Assembly (NCBI RefSeq): GCF_949628215.1
Contig: NC_134277.1
Coordinates: forward strand, 93,609,963 to 93,673,962
Length of the DNA: 64,000 nucleotides
Direction of reading: 5' to 3'
Source: Phalacrocorax aristotelis
Taxonomy: Eukaryota; Chordata; Aves; Suliformes; Phalacrocoracidae
In this document: positions 1 through 13,661 of the stretch, in pieces
Position numbering within the stretch: the stretch's first letter is position 1
How the letters are laid out: each line of letters opens with the position of its first letter
Made by a program: the position numbers and the translations under genes
Notes under the pieces: generated by a model
Seen by the model: only the letters and a program-made list of their open reading frames with translations
Databases searched by the model: none
Told to the model about the DNA's origin: nothing

Positions 1-3000
1 GTTCAAACAGAACCCAAACCAAGGCAGACTTAATAGTTGAAAAGGTTAGTTTCGCTTTTTGGGGGAATCCATTTTTCTGTTCATTATCCTTCCAAAGTAT
101 GGAAGAGAAAAAGCCCTGATAAAAGTATTTTTTAAATCCTGATGGTAATTGCCTATCTCTGTGCATTTTTAATACTAAGGCTCTAGAAGACACAAACTGG
201 AGCAACTCCCTGAAGGTAATGGGGCTCAGGATTTGACTTACAGTCTTTTCACGTTGTTTCTCTGAAATATGGCACTTCCAGGAAGGGCAGTACCATGCCA
301 GGAAAGCTCACTCAGGCCCTGGCATTACAACATCACCCTCAGATGAACCAGCACGTGAAGTAATGACGCTGTGCTACAGCAAGTGGGCAGCTTTAGCAAG
401 TGGCCACTAGCAAGTTTAACTTAAGACCAATACTTCAGCCTTCATCTGTGAATTCCAGAGCTCTTTAGAAAAAGTTATCATCCTTAACCTAAACTTGGAT
501 AAAGGGCTTCTAATTATACACAGTGTTCCCAATGAAGCAGAGAGTCAATGCCAGAAAAAGGATCAGAGCTGAGCTCCTCCAAAAGTATGCCTGATGGGAT
601 TTAACCAACAGGCTGAGCTGTAGCTTTTAGTCAAATGTTTATAAAACTGCATTCTGACACCTAGAGAGCTCACTGAGGGGAAGAATTTCATACTGTGATT
701 TGGTGTTTCCCAATACTTCATGGGCATTTCAGACAAAGTATGAAAGTATCACACCAGGGAGGAGGCTGGCCCTTTATTTTATTTGTTGGCAGTTCTCTTA
801 ATTAACTGAGCCTAGCTCTACTCTTTTTGGAACAGGGGAAGCCACACCACTAATGGGTAGAGCCAATGCATGCTTTGGGACAGTGACAGAGAAACCTGTA
901 TTATTTTAGAAAAGGCCCCAGTAAGCATGGTGTGAAAGTCACTTGCTTTCTGCCCCTGCACCCCTTCTATGGGCTGCTGGGGAAAGCCATCGCTCCGCAA
1001 GCATCACTTTATGCTTTTCAAGGCTAAGGATGGAGCCATATTCTTGTAAGTGCACTTGCAGTAAGTGCAAGAACTGTTGCTGCTGTTGGGCAACTTTTAA
1101 CTTCCTTATCGCTCTTTGAGGTACCTGCAGGAAACAGACCTGTGTGTTCAGAAGGAAAGTCCATCTTTCTTTACTTTATGCTTTCACAGACTGTTACAAT
1201 TTACCAAATGCTCCCCAGGAGTCAACTTGCGTAGCAGCACTGTGCATTATGCAGTAACTACCATCGCAGTACTTACACCAGCACTAGAGAGAATTACACC
1301 TGAAACGCTCCCTTTGGTTTTATAGGACAGAGCAGTGTCTTCCACAATACCTCCGACTTCACAGTATAAAGAATTAGAATGACTCACTGTCCTACTTCAG
1401 ATTCAAGAGAAGGCAGACTTTTCCCTTGCTATTAAGGGGAAAAAAAAAGCTTTCAGGCATCTTCTGTTCCAGCTGTAAAGATGTGGCAGGCAATGTAAAT
1501 TGAGCGTTCTTGGCAGATAACTTCTTCCTAATGTTTATGGGTCAGGTTGTCAGACATGAACAGCAGGGTCAGCCAACTTCTTTCCTACAATAAGTGACAT
1601 ACACTTTTACTTGTAGAGATCTAAGTCATTTTATGCTCTGGTCACCTTAGCCCTGTGTTTGTCTTCTAAACAAAGTCTTAAATGAAATTTTATGTGATAT
1701 TTTAAATTATCATCAATCAAATGGTTGTGTCCTGTACCTAGATACAGAAGACATTTTGTTTTATTTGTTTCTCCTTTAGGTACAGTGCTGATAATTCAGG
1801 TTTTCTTAGCATTACTTTGTAATAATACAAACCAGCCACCACTGACTGTATTTATCTCTAGTGGATATTAGTGAAAACAATTAAATACAAAAACCTTCCA
1901 TAGAGGGGAGTTTCCAAATGCTGAAGGAGCCTGTACAGAGATGTGAACTCAAAGTCCTAGTTTTTTCTCAGACTTAAAATTGTTTATTTAACTATTAGAG
2001 AATACAGATCTCAAATTATAGAATCTGACTATTCAGAGTACAAGACACCACTTGAATTCAGGGTGAAACATCAATGACTTGTCGTGTCTCCCAGCACCAA
2101 GGGGTGAAGCTTTTACACATTAAAGAGATAAATACTTTTACCAAAACCTTAGCAAAACCTTCCTGAGGAAAATATATATATATTTTTTTTTAATCTAAGA
2201 GAGACAGAAGGCAGAATCCCTTGATCTCAGTATCAGAAGAATCATTTTCCCAAAACTTTCCTCTCTTGCTAAAGCTTAATATCACAGATTTAAGGGCAGA
2301 ATCAACAATGTTCTCAGAAAACACTATTTTCCATCAGGATTTCTTCTGACTTTTCATAGATTCCTATATCCATATTCCGTCTTGTGATTTTTCAACCCGT
2401 TAAGGGATTATGTGAGTATAGATGAGTGTTAATATCTTTCTCTTGGATTCTTATTTTGTGGAAGAATGGAGGAAACTCTGGAAAACTTATGAGGGCATTG
2501 GTTGCCTAAGCACAGACACCTAGTGCCTAAATGGCACTTTAGGATATCCTGAATCATCTCTAGCTACACTCTCAAACACATGTAGTACCACTCTAAGTTC
2601 TGTTGTGCTTCTGCCAACCCCATGCGAACACCTGGGATAGTCTAGGGAACCTAATAACAGCAGTAGACACCTTTAGCACAAGCAGCTGGATTGCTCCCCT
2701 AAGGCTCCAACTAGCACCAGCAAAGCATGGCTTAGCGATGTTACTTTCAACATCCCTGTACCTTAAGTGCAATGGCAGCAACAAGATGAAGTTCAAATAT
2801 CCTCTGGTTCTCCTTTTAAAATACACCTCACGTAGTGAGAGAAAACCACACTGCCACTCAAGCTAGGTCCCAGAATTAGAGAATGATCTTGGACAGACAT
2901 CTTTTCACTCTTCCAAATGCTCTATTAATTAAACTGTCTTGTAATCTTCTGCAGCGGCAGCAAAAAGCTGCTGTTGTGGCAACCTTAGAGCCATCCCTTA

Positions 3001-3740
3001 TGAACGGGATCATGAAACCCTCAGTTTACAATATCTTCTTCTGAACAGCCCCAAACTTGTCTTTAACTGGTATGCACTGCGGTTTTCAGAGTAATTGTGA
3101 CATTTTATTTATATGACTATAGAGAAAAATATAAATATTTCAACAGAGGGATGGAGCCAGTCTCCATTTAAATCAATGGAAACTCCTACATTCTTCTTCT
3201 GAAATTATATCAAGCCCTTCATAAACAAAAATTTATTTTACTTAAATAAAATACGGAATGGTACTATTCCACAGAAGGTAAAAATAGTCTTTTTCTTTGA
3301 AACGCCTATATCTGCAGGTTCCTTCCATTTCCAACAGACGCATTAGCGTCACATTTCAATTTTGTACTTAATGTCAAAATACGATATTTAAAAAAACCCA
3401 ACCCTGGTTCCTCATTATGCTGAGCTGTACTTGCATAATTATTCTTCAGGCTTCACTTAATTATATGCCCCACCATGTGTTACTTTTCAACATGCTAAGT
3501 GGTAGCACCTTACTGCTAGGAATATTAAACAATGAAAGGCAACACTCTTTTGTTTGGTTACACAGCTTGCTGTGTCTGAATTCAGTCTCCTCTCACAGGT
3601 CCCCTCTCCCAGTTTCTGAATTATATCTTTTACAAGTCTTTCAAAGAAGGGCACTTACAGTCATGCTTGCTTTGCAGTTAGGGTTGGTATGTGGCTTTTT
3701 ATATTTCCTGTATCCCACAGTTTCCCCCATTATTCAGAAT

Positions 3741-3810
3741 GAAATTAAAAAAAAAAAAGAAAAAGAAGAATGAAAAGAACAGAAAAAAAACCAAAAGAAA
3801 CTACAGAGAT
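3741..3810. repeat. A-rich low-complexity tract
   Basis: A12 at 3747-3758 followed by GAAAA-type purine-rich sequence. It creates Lys/Glu-rich chance ORFs. Confidence 0.8.
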
Positions 3811-4498
3811 TCAGAAGTTTTATTTCAGGTCATTTTTTTCTTACCCTGTCAAGATCACAAGCTAGTAATCGAGGTGAGGAAAGAAGAACTGGAAAAACTA
3901 CTTATATACAAATGGTATTTCTTAGATACTAACACTGTGTTGTTACCCTAAAAGAACAGGAATATTTAAGAATAACTGAAGAAAACCAGGCAGTGACTGA
4001 AAAGATACTGAAGATTTTGCTCCAGTTCAATTAGATGGGAGTTCTGATCAAGCCTTGTACATCCTGGAAGTTTTTTCAACATAGTAAAAAAGCAGGGGAC
4101 CTCCTGACCTCACAAGTGTCAAACGTTGGCAGATTGACTAACCAACCCAGAAATGCTGTATTTATATAAGAATGCTTTTTCTGATAATAATTTTAAAGAG
4201 TTTGATTCTGAGAAGCCTATCGGCAATGTCCAAATGAGTGAGACAGATGGGATTTTTATATGGTCAGCAGTATTCTTTATCAGCCAGAGAAACTGAATCC
4301 TAGGCCACTTAAGTTAAGTAAAAGACTCCCATTGATTTAAATCAGTTTTGTGTCAAAATGAAAATGAGGATATACTAGGAGTCTCCCTGAGACAGGAAAC
4401 TATTTTAAGAGTTTAGCCCAATAAAAGTCCGCTTTGTTTTATTTAGTGGCTTATTTAGTACAACAATACTTCAAATTATATTCCTAAAACAAAACCCC

Positions 4499-4526
4499 TC
4501 AAAAAACAAACAAACAAACAAAAAAC
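4499..4526. repeat. (CAAA)n simple repeat
   Basis: Four CAAA units between A-runs. Confidence 0.8.
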
Positions 4527-5496
4527 CCACCATGCTCAAATTAAATCTCACTGATAAATCATCCTGAAAAACAAAGCAACCTATCAATCATTTCCAATCA
4601 ACAAATCCTAACATTTAATCACAGGCATATTCACACTTCAACATGGATCCACTTCTGCCTTTAAGCTTCTAATTAATAATTGTGTTGTCAAAATGCAGAA
4701 TCATGAGTAGTCCTTAAGGCTTTTTCTGTACAGAAGATGATGAATACTTGTACTTAGACAATCAAAAGTTCATTTACTCTTTAAAGAATATGTCCCTTTA
4801 AAATAGGTTCAAACAATCAAAATTACAGGCTTTTAACCATTTTAAATCCCATTTTGAATGTTGTAGAAAGTTAATATCGGATAAATAATTACTGACTGCT
4901 GTTCCACAGATGTTACATAGTAAAATGGATTTATTGTACCATGGTGGGTTCTAGGGGGTAAGTTTTGACGTCCTTACTCTCACTTCATTCCTTTACAGAG
5001 TGGGGATGCGTGCAAAAACAGTGGAACCTATTCTTACTGATTCACCGGATAAGAAAAAATAAATGTAAACAAATGCTGGGAAAAAATTAGATTGTTTCTA
5101 AGTTGAGAATGTCAAAGATTGGATAGTCCTTTTTAAAAAAGCTCAGATGAAAACTAGGCCCTGATGGGCTTCTGTTTACCAGCTACCTTTGTAACCAAAA
5201 CTTTCCCAGTTTACAATAAACTCTGAAGCTTCCAGTCTCCCTTGGCTCCTTGGTCCTACATGGTGAAGATGGCCTCACAGTTACTGAGCCTTCTTGAAAG
5301 TTACAGTCTCATAGGCAGGCAAATGTGGTAAAATAATACCTAAAGACAAATGCTGACAGTCTTGCTTTTTCTCTCCCAGAGAATAGTTCCTTTCACAGGC
5401 TGAAACTGCTATGGCAGCTGTTTCACTGAACTACATAAAAATTAGACCAAAGGAAATACTTGGAGTTAAAAGAATGAAAGTGGATTTATTTACTGG

Positions 5497-5513
5497 AAAA
5501 AAAAAAAAAAAAA
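5497..5513. repeat. A17 homopolymer
   Basis: Seventeen consecutive A, with no AATAAA hexamer just upstream. Confidence 0.9.
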
Positions 5514-7346
5514 CAGCAACAACCAAATAAATTTGTATGCAAATAGCTGAAGCTATCCCAGTGTTTTTCAACACCTCCTCTACTAAGCTTTCCAATGTGT
5601 TGAAAGGGCGTTTTAGCAGGCATTTTGCATTGTCACTGGCTTACCTCAAAGGGATATGCACTATCTATTGTTGACACAAACAGCCTGCTCTATTTTGAAA
5701 TTGTTATATTTGCTCTCATCAGCAGCATAATGAAAGATTGGAGTTTTATGAAATCAAAGAGCTCTCCCTTTTCAAGCTAGGTGTACTTCACTGCAGGGTT
5801 TTGTGAAGGATGTTCATCTTTTTTTGTTGTTGTTTTTTTTAAATTATTTTTAAAAAGCATAAAGGCATTTGGGGAACAACTAAAAGGAATTGAATTCTGC
5901 AGATAAAACTTTTGTGTCTCATGCTTTTCCGTATGAATAACCGCAAATAGCGTCCAGTGATCTTGTCCTAGCTGACCACAGACAGACAATGATCAAACAG
6001 TACCTTCTACAGTCTGGCTTGCCTGTGAGTTGCACTGAATCTTCCAGTTTCCAGTTTCCCAGCTGGCTGGGAAACGTTGCAAGCAACTGTCCCTATCCTC
6101 AGCTGCTCTTCACTGTCTCCTTCCCTAAAGAACTGTCCACAAGAGGGCTAGGCATAGCATAGATTAAAAACACAAACCTAAGATCCATAAAAAACTTAAT
6201 ATAGACAAAATGCCATAACTGGATTTTGATATGGACTGGGATTTTTCTGAAATGCAATGGTTATGGCAGGTAGAAATTCATAAACCTTTAAGACAGTTAC
6301 ATTTGTACAAGTCGTGCACATCCATAAGGCTTACCTGGCAATTAGGAATTATAAGTTAAGAAAAATGACCACAGAGCAGTGTTTTTCATAAAGACTTATT
6401 TGAATTAGTAGATTTTGTTTCAAAACCGAATGAACAGATAACACCTACCACGCAACAACAGAAAAAGTATTTTCAAGTGTTAAATAAGGAAGTTGTCTTG
6501 CAAGAAAACAGTTTTTCCCTAAGGCTACTCTGTACCTTCATGACTCATTGTAAAACTTCAAACTGAAAAAACCCAAAAAAAAACCCACCATGTAACACCT
6601 CTTCTGCTTTCTTTGCTGCTATTTCAGTGTACAGTTGCTCTCAATATGCCTATGACAGTGAAGGCAGCAAAAAAAGAGAAACTAAAGTGAAAAGGTTAAA
6701 TTCTCCAGGAAGTATTCCTTTGTTACTCCATTAAGAAAATTAATTATGCTCTTTAGGCACTATGAGAATACTTTTTTCCTTCATCAAACTGTCAGATCTT
6801 AAGGAATCAAGTAAATTTGGGGGCTACCTCCACAAAAACGGTATTCATTCTTTAATGGACAAAGCGTGATTGGCCTTAGCATGGTTCAAAGAAAGGAATG
6901 AAGTCTTTTATCTGACCAGCCCTCCCCATTTTTTCTGAACTTGGTAAGCACACCCCTCACTAGCTGCTCACTGAATAGCATGGACAAAACAGTGTTGCCA
7001 CTGTCCTTCTCTCCAGTGTGCCTTTCTTCCAAGAAACCCCCTCAACTATTACTGTATTTGGGACCAAGACCCTCAGAGATGCAAAGCTGCAAAAAAAGGG
7101 GAAATTAAACTGAAATTTAAGCGAAGCTTGAATTTAGAAAAGCTGCAGTCAGTATCCATCGTTCAGACAGTATAAAATCCTACAATAGAATTTCTACATC
7201 TTATTTTTTTGTTTTCCTAAAAAACTCTGACTATATGATCCTAAGCAATTTAGGAACTCAAGTTTTTGAAAACTCACTTAAGCCAGAAATATGAATTTAT
7301 CACACTGTAAAGATATTTCTACACTATTCTAGGTATGCACCAACTT

Positions 7347-7364
7347 GGGGGGGGGGGGGGGGGG
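7347..7364. repeat. G18 homopolymer
   Basis: Eighteen consecutive G in an AT-rich region. It can form a G-quadruplex on the + strand and is error-prone in sequencing, so its length is uncertain. Confidence 0.9.
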
Positions 7365-10300
7365 TAGAAGGCCAGAAAATAGGAGGAGGTTCATAAGAAT
7401 AGTAATACAGCATCAAGGTTTTCCACATCAAATGTTGAGCTTCACATGTTTTTCATAAACTGAGGGTACAGACTGTGCTTAAAACAGCTTTTATTTTTGC
7501 CCTTTTTTTTTTTGACCTTCTTGTTTTTGCTTTTTCTCTAATAAAAACAAAGAGAGAACCATGAAAAAAAGCATTTGGATTGATGCCTAAAGTCCCATTT
7601 TAAGGTTGTGTGAGTTTTTCTCCCAGCTACCTAATGGTAGAAAGAAACAATGGCAGAGAGAAAGATATAAAATGTTCACTATACATAAAAAGCTGTATTG
7701 AAAGAGCATTGTTAAAATTGCAAAATCAAGTACTCAAGAGACAGCAAAGCAAGAATTAACCTTGTTTCCCATCATACTCAACATCATGTAGTCTTTAAAT
7801 ACTCCATGATGTGGTGTTTTTTTCTAGACCCTCCCCCCACCTCGTTAGGGTACATGAAGAATGGAGTTCAACTAATGAGCAGGTCTTTGATACTTTGGTT
7901 ATTTTTTATCATTCAGTGTGTGTCCCTAGGCCTCACCCATACACACCACTCAAACCCTGAGCTGAAGACAGAATTATTCATTTCCTTATGGGCTTCCCTA
8001 TGGTGCTCATCATGCAAAGCTCTGTGAGCTTCATGAAAGTTAATTTATCTCTACAAAACCTCTCCAAAGTGACAGGATAATATATCCCGCTTTACAGACA
8101 GGGAGCTGAGGCATCCAGGCAACAGTCAATGCTGAGCTACCCAGGACTCAGGTTGTAGGCTTTCATCACATTTTGTAATAATTTGCACCTTCAAACACGG
8201 CACCCATTCACTTTAACTGCAACTGTGATTGCTCAGTGTTTCTTCATCTCAGCTCTCAGGATCTTCAGGTGGGCATTGAGAAATGAGAAGCACACAGTTA
8301 CTGACCATCTGTGAAACATCTGATATAAGGGACTGTGCAACATTGCTCAACAACTCTGGCAGTCACAGACAGACTGTGCTTCTGCAAGCCAGAACTCAGC
8401 TGCCCTGAGGAGGAGGAATCCTTTCTCTTCCAATACTTGTAAGAAATAAGGGAGAAGTACCACGTACAGTGGTATCTTTTGCTTCCTGGGCCTGAGCAGG
8501 AAGCTGTTCTTAGATTAGGACAACTTTGTCTACTGAGTAATGTATGAGCCAAGGTTAAAAACAGGAGGGGTTCACCTGAAGTAGAGCTTGCTCAAAATTG
8601 CATGAGAATGAACAGAATGAATTAAGATAATCGACAAACTTCATTATGACATTTTCTAACTTTCAACCCCCTCACTGGTTCCTTGCCACATCTTTCTCTT
8701 GCCTTTCTCCAGTTTCTCTAATTACAGGGGGGTTTGTGCAGCTAGTCCCTTTGCATGTCTGTTCACTCTGTGAAGATGCCGTATAGGCACTTAGTCAGTA
8801 TTCAAGGCTGTGAGGAGTTTAGGCAAGATGAACAAACACAGGCTTCTAAGGGATATCAGCTGTTATTGGTATATGCAACCCACATATTTTTAGATCTTTG
8901 AATATGGCCAAAAGTGCAGGAATTTTTCCAAGAGTGGCAAAGGTATGATGTCCAAACACAAACAATAACTGAATAAAATATCATGTCCCTGATCCAAAAA
9001 GTAAGAGTGTGAGAGTATTTAAAATAAAAGATCTTAAAGGTAAAACAGGACTTACTTCTGTCCTTTATTATAATCCCCTCTTCCTCCACTGTTGGTTTCA
9101 TAGATAGTTGATATACATTTGAATAAAAGTGGGGGAAAAAACCCAAACCTAACCACCACCACCACCTCAAATCCTGAAAGACACAGCTAGCATAGAAACA
9201 TCGGAGAACAAATGCTTAGTTTCACAATATTACACACTTACAAATTGCGAGCATGGAGTGTATGGCTTGTGTATTTGCAGAACAGTAATCAGAACAAGCA
9301 ATTCCACTGCAGTAACAAAAAGCATAATCTGGCAAGTATTATTTAGACTGGTATGTATCCCAAATGCTACTATTTTTGAAAGGTCGTACTTTTATTCTCT
9401 GTCATGATTAAGGTTATGGTGTTAACTTTCATTGTGAAATAGCTATCAGTTACATTACCATTTCTGGGAGGCCATGGTGGCATCATACACAGATATGAGA
9501 AACTCTTGTCCCAGAAATACTTAAAACATACAGATTTTTTTAACTTTTCCCTGTTCTTCAAAGATTACAACTTCTCTGAGCATAGCCAAGGCTCTCACTG
9601 GTCTGGATATTGGTAATTCTGTGCATGCCTTATCTCCTTAACCTTGTGTAAGTTGTATCTCTTTGTATCTCCTTAAAATTGTGTAAGAAGTCCCACTGAT
9701 ACTTGAAGGTTTGAAAATTAACACTCCACAAATTTTTCCGGAATTATTACCAATGTCATTACTGTTGAGTTATGCTGCTACTAGCTCTGCTAATCTTGCA
9801 AGTATAGAAACACTGAAAAGTGATTGGTTGGTTGGTTCATTGGTTTGTTTTCCCCATTTAAATCAAGCTTGTTCATAGACTTCCTATATATTTTAATTAC
9901 TTATGGCAAAGATACAATGATACTGTTGCAAAGAGTCAACAGTGATTTGCTGGAAGAGGCTCATATGAGCTCTTGGGTTAACAAAGCCGAACAGCAGTCC
10001 TCAGTGAAGAAAACCAACCACTTTTTTAACTTTTATGAATGAGAAATTTAATCAGAAAATGCAAATTTTCCTTTGAAACAGTAAACAGATCTTTGAAATA
10101 ACAGTAACGGAGAAAAAAAGCTGAAAATATCAATCAATCAAAAAAATCAAACAAAATATCAAAAAGTAACTTTTTTTTGTTTTCATTTTTAACTGAGTGT
10201 GTTGGTTAGCAATACTCTGTTGAGGTCTTATACAGAGAAATAAGTCGTCAGCTGACCAGCTTGCTGCAGGGCAAGGCAGCCCATACCAGTGCATGTCTGT

Positions 10301-12932
10301 GGGACCAAAGCACTCCAACCTTATTGCTGACTGACAGTACAAGAGCTTTCATTTTTAACCTTTATTGAGCTTGGAATGGTAACCTCCACAGCCACTTTTT
10401 TCCTTAATAGTTAAAACAGATGCATAGAACTGGGGTCTGTAAGCTGGGCCAAGTGATGAACATTTATGGTTTCGAAGGAGCACTTGATCTGGAACATGTG
10501 CTGAAGTAGTAATAAGACACGGGATGAACTACACAATTCAGCTCCAAGGCAGCATAAATGGGTCTTCCATTATTACCTTTCTTTGGCATGTTTAAAAAGT
10601 CACTCCCCTGTGCATGAACATTCTGGCCATGACCCGGGAGAGTGTCCAGTGATGACTCATCTGTTAGAATCATTGGAAGGGGGAAAAAGAGGCAGTAAAA
10701 AACTCACATAAACCAAATCTTTCATGCCATACAGCACAACTGATACTTCTCACATAAATCAGGCTACGTGAAAACTCTTTCTACAGCACAAAAGGCAGAG
10801 ATTTCACATAGGTAGCTAGACACATTCACTGCCCAGATTCATACAGCATGGTTGATTGTGGACAAGCCACATCCATCAGGGTGAAATTTAACATTGATGG
10901 CATGAGGTGGATTATTTCTGTTTTCTGCTTGCAGTATTTGGCAGAATCATGTGGTTTGTTGCAGTATGTAGACGAAGTAAAAATAATAACATGTAACCAA
11001 GTTTTAGGATTCTTTCAGTTAAATCCATTTCCTAATGAATACATCCTCTATTTTGATATTTTAATAACTGTATATATAATTTGTGCCTCCCTGTGACAGT
11101 AATTTAAGTTTTCATTAGTTCCATTGACTATAAGGTATTTGTGAGAATTATTCTCGTTTCTAAATTACAAACTGATAACATTAAATTTACCTATCAAGTG
11201 TCTTGAATCAGAATAGGCAAAAGAGGAAAAAAGTGATCTATTTTTGTTTTTTGCTTGCCTTCTAAACCAGGTGATGCTGCTTAGATTCTTTTTCCCTCTG
11301 TCTAATTTACATTTAACTTGGCTGCTGATAATATGCCTCTAATTTGTAATTTCAACTGATTACTGATGACGTACATGGGTTTGAAGTGAATCCTATAATC
11401 AGCCTTCATTTTCAGGAGTGACTTAGGATTTTGGCTGCCCATCTGAAAAGGATCTGATTTCTTTCATAGAAACTATTGAAACATTCTCCATCTGAACCTG
11501 TGAAGACCCTTACAGTGTGTGTCTAATTACTGAATCACTCACAGTCCTTGGCTACTTCAGATAATTTAGGTCCACCACCTTTAAAGACTTGTGCTTTTCT
11601 TTTGTTTTGCAGGTTTTCTTTGGTTTTGAATATGTCCATCATGACCTCCTTTAAAGTAATTAAAACTCTGTGGTAATAGAAAAATTTTCAGGCAATGTAA
11701 TTGTTTTCCTATTTGGGGATCATTTTAATCATTTAAATTATATTTGATTCATTATACTCACTTTTTACTCAGAATTATTGCTATGCTTAAGATATGACAT
11801 CAACAGAATAGACCATTACCATGGGGAAATGACTCCCTTATTTTCATAAATAATGATGGGAACTCATTCAATTATAAAAGAAATAAATGCTAAAATGTAG
11901 ACAAAAGGATTGTTCTCCAGCGAGATGGCATTAGTTCTGTGAAGGAGATCTCTGCAGCTATGTCAGATGTCTTGTAAGAACGTAATAATTAGGATGGTGC
12001 AGTATGCAAGGTAAAAGTTGCATCTTGTACCTTGTGGAGCTGCTGCACTCCCATTACCAGCAATGACAGAACCCGTCCAGTTCTTCATCCAACAGAAAAA
12101 CATATTGCCCATGCAGATAAAATTGCCTTTAATTTGGTACAGCTTATATCTTTTTTTAGTCTGTGACTAGCAGTTAAGTTCAGCTATTTGGCAGTCTGAG
12201 TGCTTACCAGGTGCTCTTTTCAGATTCTATTTGGTCTTTGTCTCAGCCTAGTAAAGGCATTTGGTGTTTGCTTAGTGCAACAAACACTTTCTAGATGGCT
12301 TCTTACTACAAGCAGCACGCTGATTTTAGTCATAGAACTTCCCTCAGTGCAGATGTTTTTCAGGGTGTTTTGAACACCTAATACAGTCAAGGTTAGTGTC
12401 TTGCCTAAACATTATCAATATACATAGGCAGAAAACAGGGAAGAAAAGGAAACATTCACTGCAGGAGGAAGCATTCTTTAATATGCTGCAAACACCTTCT
12501 CTGATGTACATAAATATATATATAACTGAGTAATCTGTAGGATATCAAGATCCATTTTTATCTAACTAAGTATTTTTCCATAGAAATCTATATAAATACA
12601 TGTACCTTAAGCACGCTCTAAGTATCATCCTCTTTATCTGTCTTCGAAGACAAAATGAACAACATTCTAATGTTTCTAATGTAGGATGCTAGAAGCATAG
12701 GTATTTGGAGAAGGCATCAGCGAGTGCAATAGGATTACTGAGTAACTAGTTTCCCCTCAGACCCTGTAAGAGGGAGAGAAAAAGGAGAAAACAGAAACAG
12801 CTTAACTCACCAAAAATCAAACCACTGCATTGCCCTCTTAGCCACTGAGTGTTTTGGGATGTAAGACCGAAGATTACATCAGTACAATAAAGGTTCCCTG
12901 CTCTCTCTACAACCACAAGCTGTACACTATGC

Positions 12933-12933
<1 letters not shown>

Positions 12934-12963
<30 letters not shown>
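12934..12963. repeat. A30 homopolymer with AATAAA upstream
   Basis: Thirty consecutive A about 620 nt upstream of the VSTM2A start codon. An AATAAA hexamer sits at 12886-12891, 42 nt before the run, the arrangement expected at the 3' end of a retroposed transcript, though the flanking DNA was not recognised as any gene. Confidence 0.85.
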
Positions 12964-12965
<2 letters not shown>

Positions 12966-13582
12966 GCGGCTTTACCCCAGCATCAGAGCCAGTAGAAGTC
13001 AGAACAGGTAGAGAGGTGTAGAGAAGTAGAGAACAGGGAGAGAGAAGGAAGGGTTAAAGGCATTATCGCAGCCATTAGAGGGAAAAGTTGAAGCAATACA
13101 AGCACAGTAGACTTCTCTTTCTCCCCCCCTCCCCCTTTTCTTTCCCCCACTCCCCTCTTCCCAAGCTGGATCAGTGTATAGGGAGGGCAGTCATCACGCC
13201 ATCCTGAGCAGCAAGAGCTGACGTTGGACGAAGCTGCCAGGTAGCTGAAAAAAGGCACAGAAGGCAGCTGATACCCACTTTTCAACGTTTTTTTTTTTTT
13301 AGTCTGAATCTGGACTTCAAGCAACACAGCGCCTGAGACAGCTCATCTGAACCACACTGTATTGCAATACTCGCTCTTCCCAAAGAAAAAGACTCCACTG
13401 AGTAGCAGAATGCTGCCAGTGTCGCAGCCAGGGCTACAATACAGAGCCTTTTTGTAACATTTTAAAATCTCTTTCTGTTCACATATTTAGAGATACAGAC
13501 ATACATTCATATATCAATTCTTCCTTTTTTGAGGGCACCTTTGGCTTTTGTTACCCTGATGTGACTTCTTCTTCGTCTTGGA
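12964..13582 (+). promoter_or_regulatory. VSTM2A: Probable VSTM2A promoter and 5' UTR
   Basis: This stretch lies directly upstream of the start codon and holds no coding exon. It contains a polypyrimidine tract at about 13112-13163 (runs of C and CT) and moderately GC-richer DNA than the flanks. No convincing TATA box and no certain transcription start could be placed. The assignment comes from position only, and an additional non-coding 5' exon further upstream cannot be excluded. Confidence 0.4.
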
Positions 13583-13661
13583 ATGATGGGGATCTTTTTA
13601 GCTTATGTTGGATTCATTTTCTTTTCAGTTATGTATATTCAACAAGGACTTTCTACCCAAG
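13583..13661 (+). CDS. VSTM2A: VSTM2A coding exon 1 (signal peptide)
   Basis: Encodes residues 1-26 plus the first base of codon 27. Two consecutive ATG codons are followed by a strongly hydrophobic stretch rich in Ile, Leu, Phe and Val, as expected for a cleaved signal peptide. The donor is G|GTAAGA at 13662, a strong match to consensus. The exon ends in phase 1, which matches exon 2. It sits in AT-rich DNA about 0.6 kb upstream of the nearest CpG-rich block. Confidence 0.95.

Larger units (their letters stand above)
1..12885. other. Upstream non-coding DNA
   Basis: AT-rich sequence with no recognisable coding exon on either strand; the longest open frames (60-118 codons) have no family resemblance and are chance frames. 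It contains A/T homopolymers, a (CAAA)n run, a G18 run and octamer-like ATGCAAAT at 5537-5544 and 10059-10066. No interspersed repeat was recognised with confidence. Confidence 0.7.
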
